DNA of 64,000 bases from Pseudomonas leptonychotis (GTDB taxonomy: Bacteria; Pseudomonadota; Gammaproteobacteria; Pseudomonadales; Pseudomonadaceae): assembly GCF_004920405.1 (NCBI RefSeq), contig NZ_RFLV01000001.1:2232001-2296000 (forward strand), in the 5' to 3' direction. Shown here piece by piece: positions 17,910 to 26,434 of the stretch (positions are counted from its first letter, which is position 1; the number at the start of each line of letters is the position of its first letter). Under the pieces are notes generated by a model, which worked only from the letters and a program-made list of their open reading frames with translations, searched no databases and had not been told where the DNA came from. The translations under genes were made by a program, and so were the position numbers.

Positions 17910-18989
17910 ATGCGTCAGGCCCTTGTTCCGCTTCTGCTGTGTTGCGCCTTTGCCGCCCAGGCCGAAGAGAAAACCTTGAATATCTACAGTTGGTCCGCCT
18001 ACCTGCCGGAGCAAGCCCTGCAGCGCTTCAAGGATGAGACCGGGATCAAGGTCAAATACGACATCTTCGACAGCGCCGAAGCCCTGGACAGTAAGTTGCT
18101 TACGGGCGGCAGCGGTTACGACGTGGTTTTCCCGGCCTCCAGCGGCCTGGCCCGGGCGATTCAGGCCAAGGCCGTGCAGCCGCTTGATCGCACCCAATTG
18201 CCGCACCTTGGCAATCTCGATGATGAGTTGCTGGCCAAGCTCGCCAGCGCCGACCCGGGCAACCAGTACGGCCTGCCGTATACCTGGGGCACGGTTGGCG
18301 TGGGTTTCAACCGCCAGGCGCTCGAACAACGCCTGCCGGGCGTACCGCTGAACAGCCTGGATCTGCTGTTTAAACCCGAATATGCCAGCAAGCTTAAGGA
18401 TTGCGGCATCGCGGTGATCGACTCGCCGCAGGAAGTGATCAGCATTGCCCTCAACTACCTGGGCAAGGCCCCCTACAGCCGCGAGCGCGCCGACCTCGAT
18501 GCGGTGGCGCAGTTACTCGCCCAGTTGCAGCCGAACCTGCGCTATGTCGGCAGCGGTCGGCATATCAATGACTTGGCCCGGGGGGAGATTTGTCTGGCAC
18601 TGACCTACAACGGCGATGCCTCTATGGCGGCGGCCAACGCGCAGGAAACCCAGCAGCCGTTCGACGTGCAGTACCGCATACCACGTGAAGGCACCTTGCT
18701 GTGGTTTGACGCCATGGCGATTCCCGTTGATGCGCCGCACCCCAAGGCCGCCCACGCCTTTATCGATTACATGCTGCGTCCAGAGGCTATCGCCGAGCTG
18801 ACCAACAGTGTGTTTTTCGCTAACGCCAACCAGGCCGCCACCGCCTTGGTTGACCCGGCGATCAGCGGCGATGCCGATATTTACCCCGATGAAACCGTAC
18901 GAGCACGGCTGTTTGCCGAGCAATTAATGCCGTTGCGCCAGCAGCGTGAACGCACCCGTATCTGGACCACTTTCCGCAGTCAGTATTGA
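17910..18989 (+). CDS. polyamine-type ABC transporter substrate-binding protein
   Basis: The 359-residue protein starts with a cleavable signal peptide (LVPLLLCCAFAAQA) and has the PotF/PotD fold: LNIYSWSAYLPEQAL at the mature N-terminus, YDVVFPASSGLARAI, YGLPYTWGTVGVGFNR and the PKAAHAFIDYMLRPE motif. Homologues bind putrescine or spermidine in the periplasm. No permease or ATPase genes are adjacent, so it must share a transporter encoded elsewhere. Its location directly before an agmatinase gene suggests that agmatine or another guanidino amine could be the ligand. Confidence 0.9.
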   Translation: MRQALVPLLLCCAFAAQAEEKTLNIYSWSAYLPEQALQRFKDETGIKVKYDIFDSAEALDSKLLTGGSGYDVVFPASSGLARAIQAKAVQPLDRTQLPHLGNLDDELLAKLASADPGNQYGLPYTWGTVGVGFNRQALEQRLPGVPLNSLDLLFKPEYASKLKDCGIAVIDSPQEVISIALNYLGKAPYSRERADLDAVAQLLAQLQPNLRYVGSGRHINDLARGEICLALTYNGDASMAAANAQETQQPFDVQYRIPREGTLLWFDAMAIPVDAPHPKAAHAFIDYMLRPEAIAELTNSVFFANANQAATALVDPAISGDADIYPDETVRARLFAEQLMPLRQQRERTRIWTTFRSQY

Positions 18990-18999
18990 GTACCCGCTA

Positions 19000-19998
19000 A
19001 TGGAAGAATTTAACGGCAACGACCAGGCATTTACCCGCGAAAGCCTCTACGGCACATCTTCGGAACCGACCTATGCCGGGGTCACCAGCTTTATGCGCCG
19101 GCGTTACAGCCGTGATCTGAAAGGTGTGGATCTGGTCGTCAGCGGCGTGCCCTTCGACACTGCCACCACCAATCGTCCCGGTACCCGTTTTGGCCCGCGG
19201 GCGATTCGCACGGCCTCGGTAACCAGCGCCTGGGAGCGGCATTATCCCTGGGAGTTCGACCCGTTCGACCACCTGGCGGTGATCGATTATGGCGACTGTA
19301 ATTTCGATCACGCCCTGCCGCACAGCATTCCGGCGGCCATCGAGGCGCATGCCGAACATATCGTCCAGGCCGGTTGCGCCATGCTCACCCTGGGCGGCGA
19401 CCACTTTATCAGCTACCCGCTGCTCAAGGCCCATGCGCGTAAATACGGCGCGCTGTCGCTGGTGCACTTCGATGCCCACAGCGACACCTGGCCGGATGCC
19501 GATGACAGCGAGCAGGGCGTTAATCACGGCACTATGTTCTACCACGCTGCGCGCGAAGGCTTGGTTGATCCGGCGCGCTCGGTGCAGATCGGCCTGCGCA
19601 CCACCAATGACGATGTGATGGGCTTTCAGGTGCTGGATGCGCGCGAGGTGCACCGCTGCACGCCGGAGCAGATCGCTGCACAGATACGCGCGCGGGTGGG
19701 CGACAACCCGGTGTACCTGACCTTCGATATCGATTGTCTAGACCCGGCTTTTGCCCCTGGCACCGGCACGCCAGTGTGCGGCGGCCTGAGCACGCATCAG
19801 GCGTTGGAGATTCTGCGCGGCCTGCGCGGCATCAACCTGGTCGGCATGGATGTGGTCGAAGTTTCACCGCCCTACGACCACGCCGAAGTCACCGCCCTCG
19901 CTGGCGCTGCGGTGGCGATGGAGTTGGTGTGCTTGTATGCGGCGCGGCATAAGCGAGGCGAAAGTGGCAACGCAGGCCTGCGTTGCCGGCGCGGCTAA
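19000..19998 (+). CDS. speB: agmatinase
   Basis: The 332-residue ureohydrolase closely follows E. coli SpeB in motif wording: GVPFDTATTNRPGTRFGPRAIR, LGGDHFISYPLL, VHFDAHSDTW with binuclear Mn ligands, GTMFYHAAREGL and FDIDCLDPAFAPGTGTP. It would hydrolyse agmatine to putrescine and urea. A guanidinobutyrase or a related ureohydrolase cannot be fully excluded. The ATG at 19000 lies 10 bp after the binding-protein gene; a GTG at 18946 inside that gene is less likely. The C-terminus extends through a 22-bp palindrome and overlaps the convergent oxidoreductase gene by 4 bp. Confidence 0.88.
   Translation: MEEFNGNDQAFTRESLYGTSSEPTYAGVTSFMRRRYSRDLKGVDLVVSGVPFDTATTNRPGTRFGPRAIRTASVTSAWERHYPWEFDPFDHLAVIDYGDCNFDHALPHSIPAAIEAHAEHIVQAGCAMLTLGGDHFISYPLLKAHARKYGALSLVHFDAHSDTWPDADDSEQGVNHGTMFYHAAREGLVDPARSVQIGLRTTNDDVMGFQVLDAREVHRCTPEQIAAQIRARVGDNPVYLTFDIDCLDPAFAPGTGTPVCGGLSTHQALEILRGLRGINLVGMDVVEVSPPYDHAEVTALAGAAVAMELVCLYAARHKRGESGNAGLRCRRG
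19966..19987. terminator. perfect palindrome inside the end of the agmatinase gene
   Basis: GGCAACGCAG is followed immediately by its inverted copy, making a 22-bp perfect palindrome in the last codons of the agmatinase gene. It lies just before the 4-bp overlap with the convergent gene. No T-run follows, so termination is a guess. Confidence 0.4.
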
Positions 19999-21071
19999 CG
20001 CTGTGGCAGCAAGCGATCAGTCTGTGCAAGCAGGCTGTTCCAGAGGTCCACGGCGGTGTGCTGGCGCAGTAAAGGCGCGGCTTGGCCACACCAGAGCGCC
20101 AGTAGATCGTCCCGCTGCTGAGCCAGTGCGGCGGGTTTGAGTGCGCTGGCGAACCAGCCTTGGGCTGGATAGCCTGGCAGGGCTGCCTGTTGCTCAGTCA
20201 ATTCCTCCAATAAACGATTGCGTATCCCGCGCGCCAGACGCCCGCTGAACGCCCGAGTTAACGCGGTGTGCTGGGCCTGCGGGCTGAAAAGCGTCTGGCG
20301 GTGCTGCTCGCTGGCAGCCGATTCGCGGCAGGCGAGAAACGCGGTGCCAATTTGCACGCCCTGGGCGCCGAGGCACAGGGCCGCAGCGATGCCACGACCG
20401 TCGGCGATACCACCAGCGGCAATTACTGGAATGCGCACCGCATCCACCACCTGCGGGATCAGTGCCAGGTTGCCGATCAGGCCTTCTTCGGCTGGGCGCA
20501 GAAAGGCCACCCGATGGCCGCCTGCCTCGCACCCGCTGGCCACCAGCATGTCCACCCCTGCGGCTTCCAAGGCCAGAGCTTCCGCCACTGTGGTCGCTGT
20601 GCCCAGGGTCAGAATACCGCGCGCCCGGCATTGCTCCAGCACCTCGACGGCGGGCACGCCATACACAAAGCTGAACACCGCGGGGCGTGCCTGCAACAGG
20701 GCGTCCACTTGCTCTTCATAGCTCGGCCATTTGAATGTGGGGCGATCGGGCAACGGCAGGCCCAATTCGTCGAAATAGCGACGAAACAGTTCCAGCGTGC
20801 TGCTGAACTGGCTGTCATTCAACTCGCGTTGCTCGCTGGCATGGGGTAGCCAGAGGTTGAGGGCGAAGGGTTTGGCCGTCACGGCGCGGATGGCCGCAGC
20901 GGTCTGCAGGATGCCCTCGCCGTGCAGGTGATGTGCGCCGAACGAGCCCAGCCCGCCGGCTTCGCTTACCGCGCCGGCTAAGGCTGGTGAGGACAGGCCG
21001 CCGCCGAACGGCCCTTGGACAATCGGTGCTAGCAATTGCAGACGTCGGGAAACTTCAGTATTGCGCCACAT
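19995..21071 (-). CDS. nitronate monooxygenase-like flavin oxidoreductase
   Basis: The 358-residue protein is an FMN-dependent TIM barrel of the NPD/nitronate monooxygenase family: APIVQGPFGGGLSSPALAGAVSEAGGLGSFG at the N-terminus, VDMLVASGCEAGGHRV around residue 175 with the conserved His, and the FMN-phosphate motifs VIAAGGIADGRGIAAALCLGAQGVQIGTAFLA. Family members oxidise alkyl nitronates or act on related substrates; many have unknown physiological roles. It is followed by the agmatinase gene on the other strand and preceded, 17 bp upstream, by a GST gene, with which it may be cotranscribed. Confidence 0.88.
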   Translation of the reverse strand: MWRNTEVSRRLQLLAPIVQGPFGGGLSSPALAGAVSEAGGLGSFGAHHLHGEGILQTAAAIRAVTAKPFALNLWLPHASEQRELNDSQFSSTLELFRRYFDELGLPLPDRPTFKWPSYEEQVDALLQARPAVFSFVYGVPAVEVLEQCRARGILTLGTATTVAEALALEAAGVDMLVASGCEAGGHRVAFLRPAEEGLIGNLALIPQVVDAVRIPVIAAGGIADGRGIAAALCLGAQGVQIGTAFLACRESAASEQHRQTLFSPQAQHTALTRAFSGRLARGIRNRLLEELTEQQAALPGYPAQGWFASALKPAALAQQRDDLLALWCGQAAPLLRQHTAVDLWNSLLAQTDRLLPQR

Positions 21072-21088
21072 GCTGGGCTCCTCGCGGT

Positions 21089-21697
21089 TCAGGGTTGCAG
21101 GTCTTCAGCGGCTAATGCAGCGCGCACTGCCGGGCGTTCGCCGATGCCGGCGAGGTAGCGTTGCAGCGGCATCAGGGCGGACAGGTCCAGGCCGACCAAG
21201 CTGCTCCAGCGCGCCACAGTAAATAGGTAAGCGTCGGCCAGGGTGAAACGATCATTGCACAGGTAGGCGCGCTGCCCCAGATGCTCGCTCAGCCAACTGA
21301 ATTTCTTCAGCAACGCTGCGGTAAACAGTGCTTTGGCGGAGGCATCCAGGGCTGGATTGAACAGGGGGGCGAAGGATTTGTGCAGCTCACTGCTGATATA
21401 GGCTTGCCACTCCAGTACCCGGTAGCGCGCCATTGCACCGGTTGGCGGCAGCAGGTCTGCGCGTCCCGCCAGCTCGCAAAGGTACTGCGCAATCACCGGG
21501 CCCTCGCTGAGCAGTTGGCCATCGTCCAGTTGCAGCAACGGCACATAGCCTTTGGGGTTTAACCGGTGAAAGTCCTCGCCAGCGGCGGTGCGATGGCTGG
21601 CGAGATCGACTCGCTCCAGGGTGCAGGGCAGGTCGGTTTCGTGCAGCAGAATATGGGCGACCAAAGAGCAGGTGCTAGGGCTGTAGAAGAGTTTCAT
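21089..21697 (-). CDS. glutathione S-transferase
   Basis: The 202-residue protein has the thioredoxin-like N-terminal domain (MKLFYSPSTCSLVAHILLHE, with the Ser/Cys pair of beta-class GSTs, then NPKGYVPLLQLDDGQLLSEGPVIAQYL with the cis-Pro and Glu-Ser glutathione site) and the helical C-terminal domain with FTLADAYLFTVARW. The ATG at 21697 begins at the first strand of the fold; upstream in-frame codons give an unrelated hydrophobic extension and were rejected. It is divergent from a LysR gene that may control it. Substrate not predictable. Confidence 0.92.
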   Translation of the reverse strand: MKLFYSPSTCSLVAHILLHETDLPCTLERVDLASHRTAAGEDFHRLNPKGYVPLLQLDDGQLLSEGPVIAQYLCELAGRADLLPPTGAMARYRVLEWQAYISSELHKSFAPLFNPALDASAKALFTAALLKKFSWLSEHLGQRAYLCNDRFTLADAYLFTVARWSSLVGLDLSALMPLQRYLAGIGERPAVRAALAAEDLQP

Positions 21698-21739
21698 GCA
21701 ATGACTCCGCAAAGGTGGATAAGGCAGCGGATTCAGGTT

Positions 21740-21752
21740 ATTGATGATCAAT
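21740..21752. promoter_or_regulatory. candidate LysR operator between GST and LysR genes
   Basis: ATTGAT-G-ATCAAT is a perfect palindrome in the AT-rich gap between divergent genes. Confidence 0.4.
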
Positions 21753-21805
21753 AGCTGAATAAATAGCATCAATGGCATTTCACTTGATACAGGATGTAAT
21801 TAATC

Positions 21806-22720
21806 ATGCGGCGGCAATTGGGTGGGGTGCTGCTTGGCAGCATGGAGTTGTTTTGTTTGGTTGCCGAGCACGGCAGCTTTACTGCCGCAGCCCACGTGGC
21901 CGGGGTGACGCCGGCGGCGGTTAGTCGCTCGGTGGCGCGTTTGGAGGCGCGTCTTGGGGTGCGCCTGTTTACCCGAACCACGCGGCAAGTACGGTTGACC
22001 GAGGCCGGGCGGGTTTACTTCGAGCAGTGCAGTCAGGCGCTGGGTCAGCTCGTCGAGGCTGAGCGCACCTTGAGCGGCCAGCAGAGCGAACCGGCCGGGT
22101 TATTGCGTATCAGCCTGCCCACCACCTATGGGCATTACCGTGTATTACCACTGCTGCCGGCATTTCGCGCCCGTTACCCGCAGGTGCGTATCGAAGTGGA
22201 GTTGAGCAATCGCAATATCGACTTTTCCAACGAAGGGTTCGATTTGGCCATTCGTGCCCGTCCACCAGCCGACTCCAGCCTGATCGCCCGGTCCCTGGAA
22301 GAAACGCCACTGTTGGTGGTGGCGAGCCCCGGTTATTTACGCCAGGCGGGCACCCCCGTGACCCTGGCAGACTTGGCCGAGCATCAATGCATCCAGTTTC
22401 TCTTGCCGCGCAACGGTCGAGCCGTGCCCTGGTTGTTCCGCGAGCAGGGTCATGATCTGGAGTTGGCCACCACGGGCGACTATTGCTGCGCGCAAGATGT
22501 GCTGGCGGGCACCACGTTGGCCCGTAGTGGGGCCGGATTATTCCAAGCGCTGGGTTTTATCGTCGAAGACGATCTGCGTGAGGGGCGGTTGGTGGAAGTA
22601 CTGCAGGGTTACGCAGGGCGCAATCGCCCATTCTCGCTGCTGTATCCCAGTGGCCGCCATTTGCCGCAGCGGGTGCGGGTCTTTGTCGACTTTCTGCTGC
22701 AGGCCGTGAGGCCGGAGTAA
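21806..22720 (+). CDS. LysR-family regulator divergent from GST gene
   Basis: The 304-residue protein has a LysR helix-turn-helix (FCLVAEHGSFTAAAHVAGVTPAAVSRSVARLEARLGVRLFTRTTR) and an effector domain with the IEVELSNRNIDFSNEGFDLAIRAR segment common to the large AaeR/DsdC-like subgroup. It may start at the internal ATG at 21842, which is the usual family start just before the wing-helix, but the upstream ATG is also possible. Divergent orientation suggests control of the GST and nitronate monooxygenase-like genes. Confidence 0.9.
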   Translation: MRRQLGGVLLGSMELFCLVAEHGSFTAAAHVAGVTPAAVSRSVARLEARLGVRLFTRTTRQVRLTEAGRVYFEQCSQALGQLVEAERTLSGQQSEPAGLLRISLPTTYGHYRVLPLLPAFRARYPQVRIEVELSNRNIDFSNEGFDLAIRARPPADSSLIARSLEETPLLVVASPGYLRQAGTPVTLADLAEHQCIQFLLPRNGRAVPWLFREQGHDLELATTGDYCCAQDVLAGTTLARSGAGLFQALGFIVEDDLREGRLVEVLQGYAGRNRPFSLLYPSGRHLPQRVRVFVDFLLQAVRPE

Positions 22721-22734
22721 GCCAGTTGTTCGAG

Positions 22735-22760
22735 CAAAAAAAACGGGCCTATAGGCCCGT
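22735..22760 (-). terminator. terminator of the CoA-transferase operon
   Basis: Read on the minus strand, ACGGGCCTATAGGCCCGT forms a perfect hairpin followed by eight T. It lies 18 bp after the stop of the CoA-transferase gene. Confidence 0.9.
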
Positions 22761-22777
22761 AAACTCACACTCAATCG

Positions 22778-24337
22778 TTAGTCGGCGGCCAGCTGCTCGC
22801 ACAGGCCGATGCGCGCTGGCTGGAACAGCCGTGCATCCATCAGTTTCGGTGCGCGCACGATGGGGGCGAAGTCCATGCGTGCGAGGATGTCGCGTTCGAT
22901 GTCCACGCCAGGGGCTACCTCGACCAGCTCTAAGCCATCCAAGGTCAGGCGCAATACGCAGCGCTCGGTGACATAGAGCACTGGCTGCCCGCGTTCAGCC
23001 GCCAGCCGGCCGGCAAAGGTGCGGTGCTCCACCTCAGCGACAAACTTGCGCAGCTCGCCGTCCTTGACGATACGCAGCTGACCGTCCTCGATACGGATGT
23101 CTTGTGGCCCTGCGCTGAAGGTGCCGACGAACACCACCTGCTTGGCGTTCTGGCTGATGTTGATAAAGCCACCGGCACCCGCCAGCCGTGAGCCAAACTT
23201 GGACACGTTGAGGTTGCCGGCGGCGTCAGCCTGGGCCAAGCCGAGGAAGGCAATGTCCAGGCCGCCGCCGTCGTAGAAGTCGAATTGATAGGGCTGGTCG
23301 AGCAGCGCGCTGTAGTTGCTGGCCGCGCCAAAATCCAGCCCCGAGGCGGGGATGCCGCCAATTACGCCGGGTTCGGCGGTCAGCGCCAGGCGCTCGATTA
23401 CACCTTCCTCGGCCGCCACTGACGCTACGCCTTCGGGCATGCCGATACCGAGGTTGACCACTGCGCCCGCTTTGAGCTCCAGTGCCGCACGACGAGCGAT
23501 GAGCTTGCGCACATCCAGCGGCATCGGCGCCAGGCTGTCCACCGGGATGCGGGCCTCGCCAGCAAACGCTGGGTTGTAGGCGGTGGCGAAGGTCTGCTGG
23601 TGATTGGCTGGCTCGGCTACCACCACGCAGTCCACTAGGATGCCGGGGATCTTCACCTCACGCGCATTCACTTCACCGCGCTCGACGATGCGTTCAACCT
23701 GGGCGATTACCAAGCCGCCGCTGTTGTGCGCAGCCATGGCGATGGCCAGGCTCTCGATGGTCAGCGCCTCGCGCTCGAAGCTCAGATTGCCGTCGGCATC
23801 GCTGCTGGTGGCGCGCACGATGCCGACATGCACGGGGAAAGTTGGGTAGAACAGGTAATCCTCGCCATCGATGGGCATCAACCGCACCAGCTCGGTGGTG
23901 GTGCGTTCGTTGAGCTTACCGCCGCCGTGGCGCGGGTCGACGTAGGTGCCCAGGCCAACCCGCGACAGCTGCCCCGGTTTGCCCGCGGCGATGTCACGAA
24001 ACAGCTGGGAGATTACGCCTTGTGGCAGGTTGTAGGCCTCGATGCGATTTTCCACCGCCAGCTTCTGCAAGCCAGGCACCAGGCCCCAGTGGCCACCAAT
24101 GACTCGACGTACCAGGCCCTCATGCGCCAGGTGGTTAAGGCCGCGGCCCTTACCGTCGCCTTGGCCGGCGGCATACACCAGGGTCAGGTCGCGCGGTGCC
24201 TGTTCGTCCATGAAGCGTTGCTCCAGGGCGATGGCGATTTCCTCGGCGAAACCAATACCGACGAAACCGCCAGTGGCCAGGTTGGCGTTGTCCGGGATGC
24301 GCGCCACAGCGGCGGCGGCGGTCATGATCTTGCTCAT
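22778..24337 (-). CDS. acyl-CoA:acetate/3-ketoacid CoA-transferase (fused alpha-beta)
   Basis: The 519-residue protein is a family I CoA-transferase with both half-domains fused, like YdiF and propionate CoA-transferase. The first half has [16 protein letters not shown]; the second has [19 protein letters not shown] and [15 protein letters not shown], where the Glu is the expected thioester-forming residue. It would activate a short-chain acid such as acetoacetate, hydroxybutyrate or propionate. The start at 24337 ([10 protein letters not shown]) is chosen because the upstream codons lie in a repeat. It is downstream of a GntP permease gene, matching uptake followed by activation. Confidence 0.9.
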   Translation of the reverse strand: MSKIMTAAAAVARIPDNANLATGGFVGIGFAEEIAIALEQRFMDEQAPRDLTLVYAAGQGDGKGRGLNHLAHEGLVRRVIGGHWGLVPGLQKLAVENRIEAYNLPQGVISQLFRDIAAGKPGQLSRVGLGTYVDPRHGGGKLNERTTTELVRLMPIDGEDYLFYPTFPVHVGIVRATSSDADGNLSFEREALTIESLAIAMAAHNSGGLVIAQVERIVERGEVNAREVKIPGILVDCVVVAEPANHQQTFATAYNPAFAGEARIPVDSLAPMPLDVRKLIARRAALELKAGAVVNLGIGMPEGVASVAAEEGVIERLALTAEPGVIGGIPASGLDFGAASNYSALLDQPYQFDFYDGGGLDIAFLGLAQADAAGNLNVSKFGSRLAGAGGFINISQNAKQVVFVGTFSAGPQDIRIEDGQLRIVKDGELRKFVAEVEHRTFAGRLAAERGQPVLYVTERCVLRLTLDGLELVEVAPGVDIERDILARMDFAPIVRAPKLMDARLFQPARIGLCEQLAAD

Positions 24338-24369
24338 GGCGGGTACTCGAAACAAAAGGGGATCTCGAC

Positions 24370-24422
24370 CGTAGGAGCGGGCCACGCCCGCGATGGGGGC
24401 GCGGCCATGGGTCGCTCCTACG
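24370..24422. repeat. REP-like palindrome between permease and CoA-transferase genes
   Basis: CGTAGGAGCG and CGCTCCTACG are perfect 10-bp arms around a GC-rich centre, a very common Pseudomonas intergenic element. It could stabilise the upstream permease message. Confidence 0.75.
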
Positions 24423-24432
24423 GGGGTATCAA

Positions 24433-25818
24433 TCAGAAGCTGCCGAACAGTGTGCCCAGCGTAATCACCACGGCCAGGGCCACCATCGGGAACGCCACGG
24501 TGTTAACGAAGATAAATTTGTACGACTCACGGTGGGTGAGCTTGCAGATCGCCAGCAACGAAATCACCGCGCCGTTGTGCGGCAGGGTGTCCATGCAGCC
24601 CGAGGCCATGGCCGCAACGCGGTGTAGCAGCTCAGGGCTGATACCGGCGGCGTTGGCCAAGGTCAGGTACTGCTCGCCGAGGGTTTTCAGGGCGATGGAC
24701 ATGCCGCCAGACGCCGAACCGGTGATGCCCGCGAGGATATTCACAGCAACCGCCTCGGAGATCAGCGGGTTGCTGGAGACGCCTAACACCAAGTCGCGGA
24801 TGATCACAAAGCCCGCCAAGGACGCGATCACCGTGCCGTAACCCACTTCGGCGGCAGTGTTGAGGATCGGCAGCATGGAGCCGAACGCACCGTCGTTGAC
24901 GCTCTTCTTCAGGTCCATCCAGCGCTGCCAGTGCAAGCCGATCAGCAGCACGATGGCAATGCCGAGGGCGACGATGATCGACCAGATACCGATCAGCGAC
25001 TTGGCGTCCTGTAGGCCACCGAACTCCGGTTTGGCCAGGTAGCTGGTGTCGAGGTTGGGCAGAATCTGCTTGGCCATTAGGAAGTTCAGGCCAATCACCA
25101 CGAAGATCGGCAACAGCGCGAGCCAGAAGCCTGGGATGTTGCGCTTGCTCTCGACGACTGGGTCGTCGCGGTGTTCGCCATAGCCTTCTCCGGCAGCCAT
25201 CAATTTGCGCGACTGCGCAGTGAGCCACCAGGTGCCGAGGCCGAACATGATCAGCCCGGCAATCACGCCCAGGCCCGGCGCAGCAAAGGCGTCGGTACCG
25301 AAGAATGGGTTAGGAATGGCGTTTTGAATCGCTGGGGTGCCGGGCAGGGCGGTCATGGTGAAAGTGAACGAGCCGAGCGCGATAGCACCAGGGATCAGGC
25401 GTTTGGGAATGCCCGCTTCACGGAACAGTGCGGCACCGATTGGGTACACCGCGAAGGCCACCACAAACAGCGATACACCGCCGTAAGTGAGAATGCCGCA
25501 CGCCAGCACAATGGCCAGAATCGCTCGCTCGCGGCCCACCTTGGCGACGATGCCGTGGGCGATGGCGTGGGCTGAACCGGAGTCGTCCATCAGCTTGCCG
25601 AACAACGCACCGAGCAAGAACAGTGGGAAGAACTGGATTACATAGCCGCCCATGGCCTTCATAAACACTTGCGTGTAGGTGGGCAACAGCAGGCCAATGT
25701 CGCCGGCAAACAGCAGGGCTAACAAGGCCAGCAGTGGGGCGAGAATCAGAACGTTGATGCCGCGATAGGCGAGGTACATCAACAAAGCGAGGGAAATCAG
25801 AATACCGAGGGTACCCAT
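24433..25818 (-). CDS. GntP-family permease (short-chain hydroxy acid uptake)
   Basis: The 461-residue protein is hydrophobic throughout, with about twelve membrane segments, and shows GntP/citrate-transporter family motifs: [46 protein letters not shown] and the C-terminal [26 protein letters not shown]. The closest named pattern is the 3-hydroxybutyrate-type permease encoded beside hbcR in P. aeruginosa (PA2004/PA2005). It forms an operon with the CoA-transferase gene and is preceded by a sigma-54 promoter. Substrate inferred, not shown. Confidence 0.88.
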   Translation of the reverse strand: MGTLGILISLALLMYLAYRGINVLILAPLLALLALLFAGDIGLLLPTYTQVFMKAMGGYVIQFFPLFLLGALFGKLMDDSGSAHAIAHGIVAKVGRERAILAIVLACGILTYGGVSLFVVAFAVYPIGAALFREAGIPKRLIPGAIALGSFTFTMTALPGTPAIQNAIPNPFFGTDAFAAPGLGVIAGLIMFGLGTWWLTAQSRKLMAAGEGYGEHRDDPVVESKRNIPGFWLALLPIFVVIGLNFLMAKQILPNLDTSYLAKPEFGGLQDAKSLIGIWSIIVALGIAIVLLIGLHWQRWMDLKKSVNDGAFGSMLPILNTAAEVGYGTVIASLAGFVIIRDLVLGVSSNPLISEAVAVNILAGITGSASGGMSIALKTLGEQYLTLANAAGISPELLHRVAAMASGCMDTLPHNGAVISLLAICKLTHRESYKFIFVNTVAFPMVALAVVITLGTLFGSF

Positions 25819-25918
25819 GGTTAGTTCCTTTTGTTGTTGTTTTAAGCACCGCTCTGTGGCGACGCTGATGAGCTTGCTCGTGAAATCAGGCAGCGAGGCA
25901 AAGCGTTGAGCAGACTAG

Positions 25919-25934
25919 AGCGAAAGCTGTGCCA
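25919..25934 (-). promoter_or_regulatory. sigma-54 promoter of the permease/CoA-transferase operon
   Basis: On the minus strand TGGCACAGCTTTCGCT matches the -24/-12 consensus TGGCACN5TTGCW with one mismatch in the -12 box. It points toward the permease gene and lies about 100 bp upstream of its ATG. An enhancer-binding protein gene sits 0.6 kb upstream. Confidence 0.7.
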
Positions 25935-26055
25935 GACGGCTCTACGACTTTGGTCTAGGTGGCTGAAAGGCTAGTGGTTGATGGGGTGCGGGCTTTCAGG
26001 GAGAGGCGGAGAGGTTGTTGGGGGAGAAGGAGGTGTCTTTATTTTTGGAATTAAT

Positions 26056-26106
26056 CCAGAGGTCTGGATAGATAGCGTCGCATAAATTCCATAAATTTGG
26101 ATTTAT
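26056..26106. promoter_or_regulatory. candidate enhancer sites for the sigma-54 activator
   Basis: CCAGA-GG-TCTGG (26056-26067) is a short palindrome, and ATAAATTCC (26082) and GGATTTAT (26099) form an imperfect inverted repeat. They lie about 125-190 bp upstream of the -24/-12 promoter, the usual enhancer distance. Confidence 0.4.
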
Positions 26107-26126
26107 GTCGGTGTGCTGTACCTATC

Positions 26127-26420
26127 GTGGGAGGGGCTTTAGCCGCGACAAGAGCGGTTAAGCGCTCGCCGCTAAAGCGCCGCCCACCCCCTTGCATGGC
26201 TTGCGCTTATAGCGCCGTAGGGTGGAAATCGCTGTTCATTTCCACCGATGCGTTCACTGGGACAACCTAGGGTGGATCGATGACGCGTGATCCACCCTAC
26301 GACTCAAATAACATCGCGGGCATGGGTTAGGCACCCCTCGTCTCTCCTACAGCCCGTAGCCCGGATGAAACCCGGGAAATGCTCGTCTACGCGGTACTCC
26401 CCGGATTACATCCGGGCTAC
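26127..26420. repeat. cluster of three palindromic repeats
   Basis: Three different inverted repeats follow each other: GGGGCTTTAGCCGC paired with CGCTAAAGCGCC (26127-26188); GGTGGAAAT/ATTTCCACC and TAGGGTGGATC/GATCCACCCTA (26216-26301); and GTAGCCCGGATG/CATCCGGGCTAC (26356-26420). All are intergenic elements common in Pseudomonas. Together with the promoter and enhancer candidates they fill the 616-bp gap before the regulator gene; no gene is seen there. Confidence 0.7.
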
Positions 26421-26434
26421 GAATCGAGTCTGGC

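Noticed and set aside
23726..24841. 371-codon plus-strand frame spanning the CoA-transferase start, the REP palindrome and the permease end
   Set aside because: It runs through an intergenic repeat and two real genes on the other strand; composition is not protein-like.
26127..26420. Possible CRISPR array
   Set aside because: The palindromes are of different sequence and irregular spacing; there is no repeated unit with unique spacers and no cas gene.
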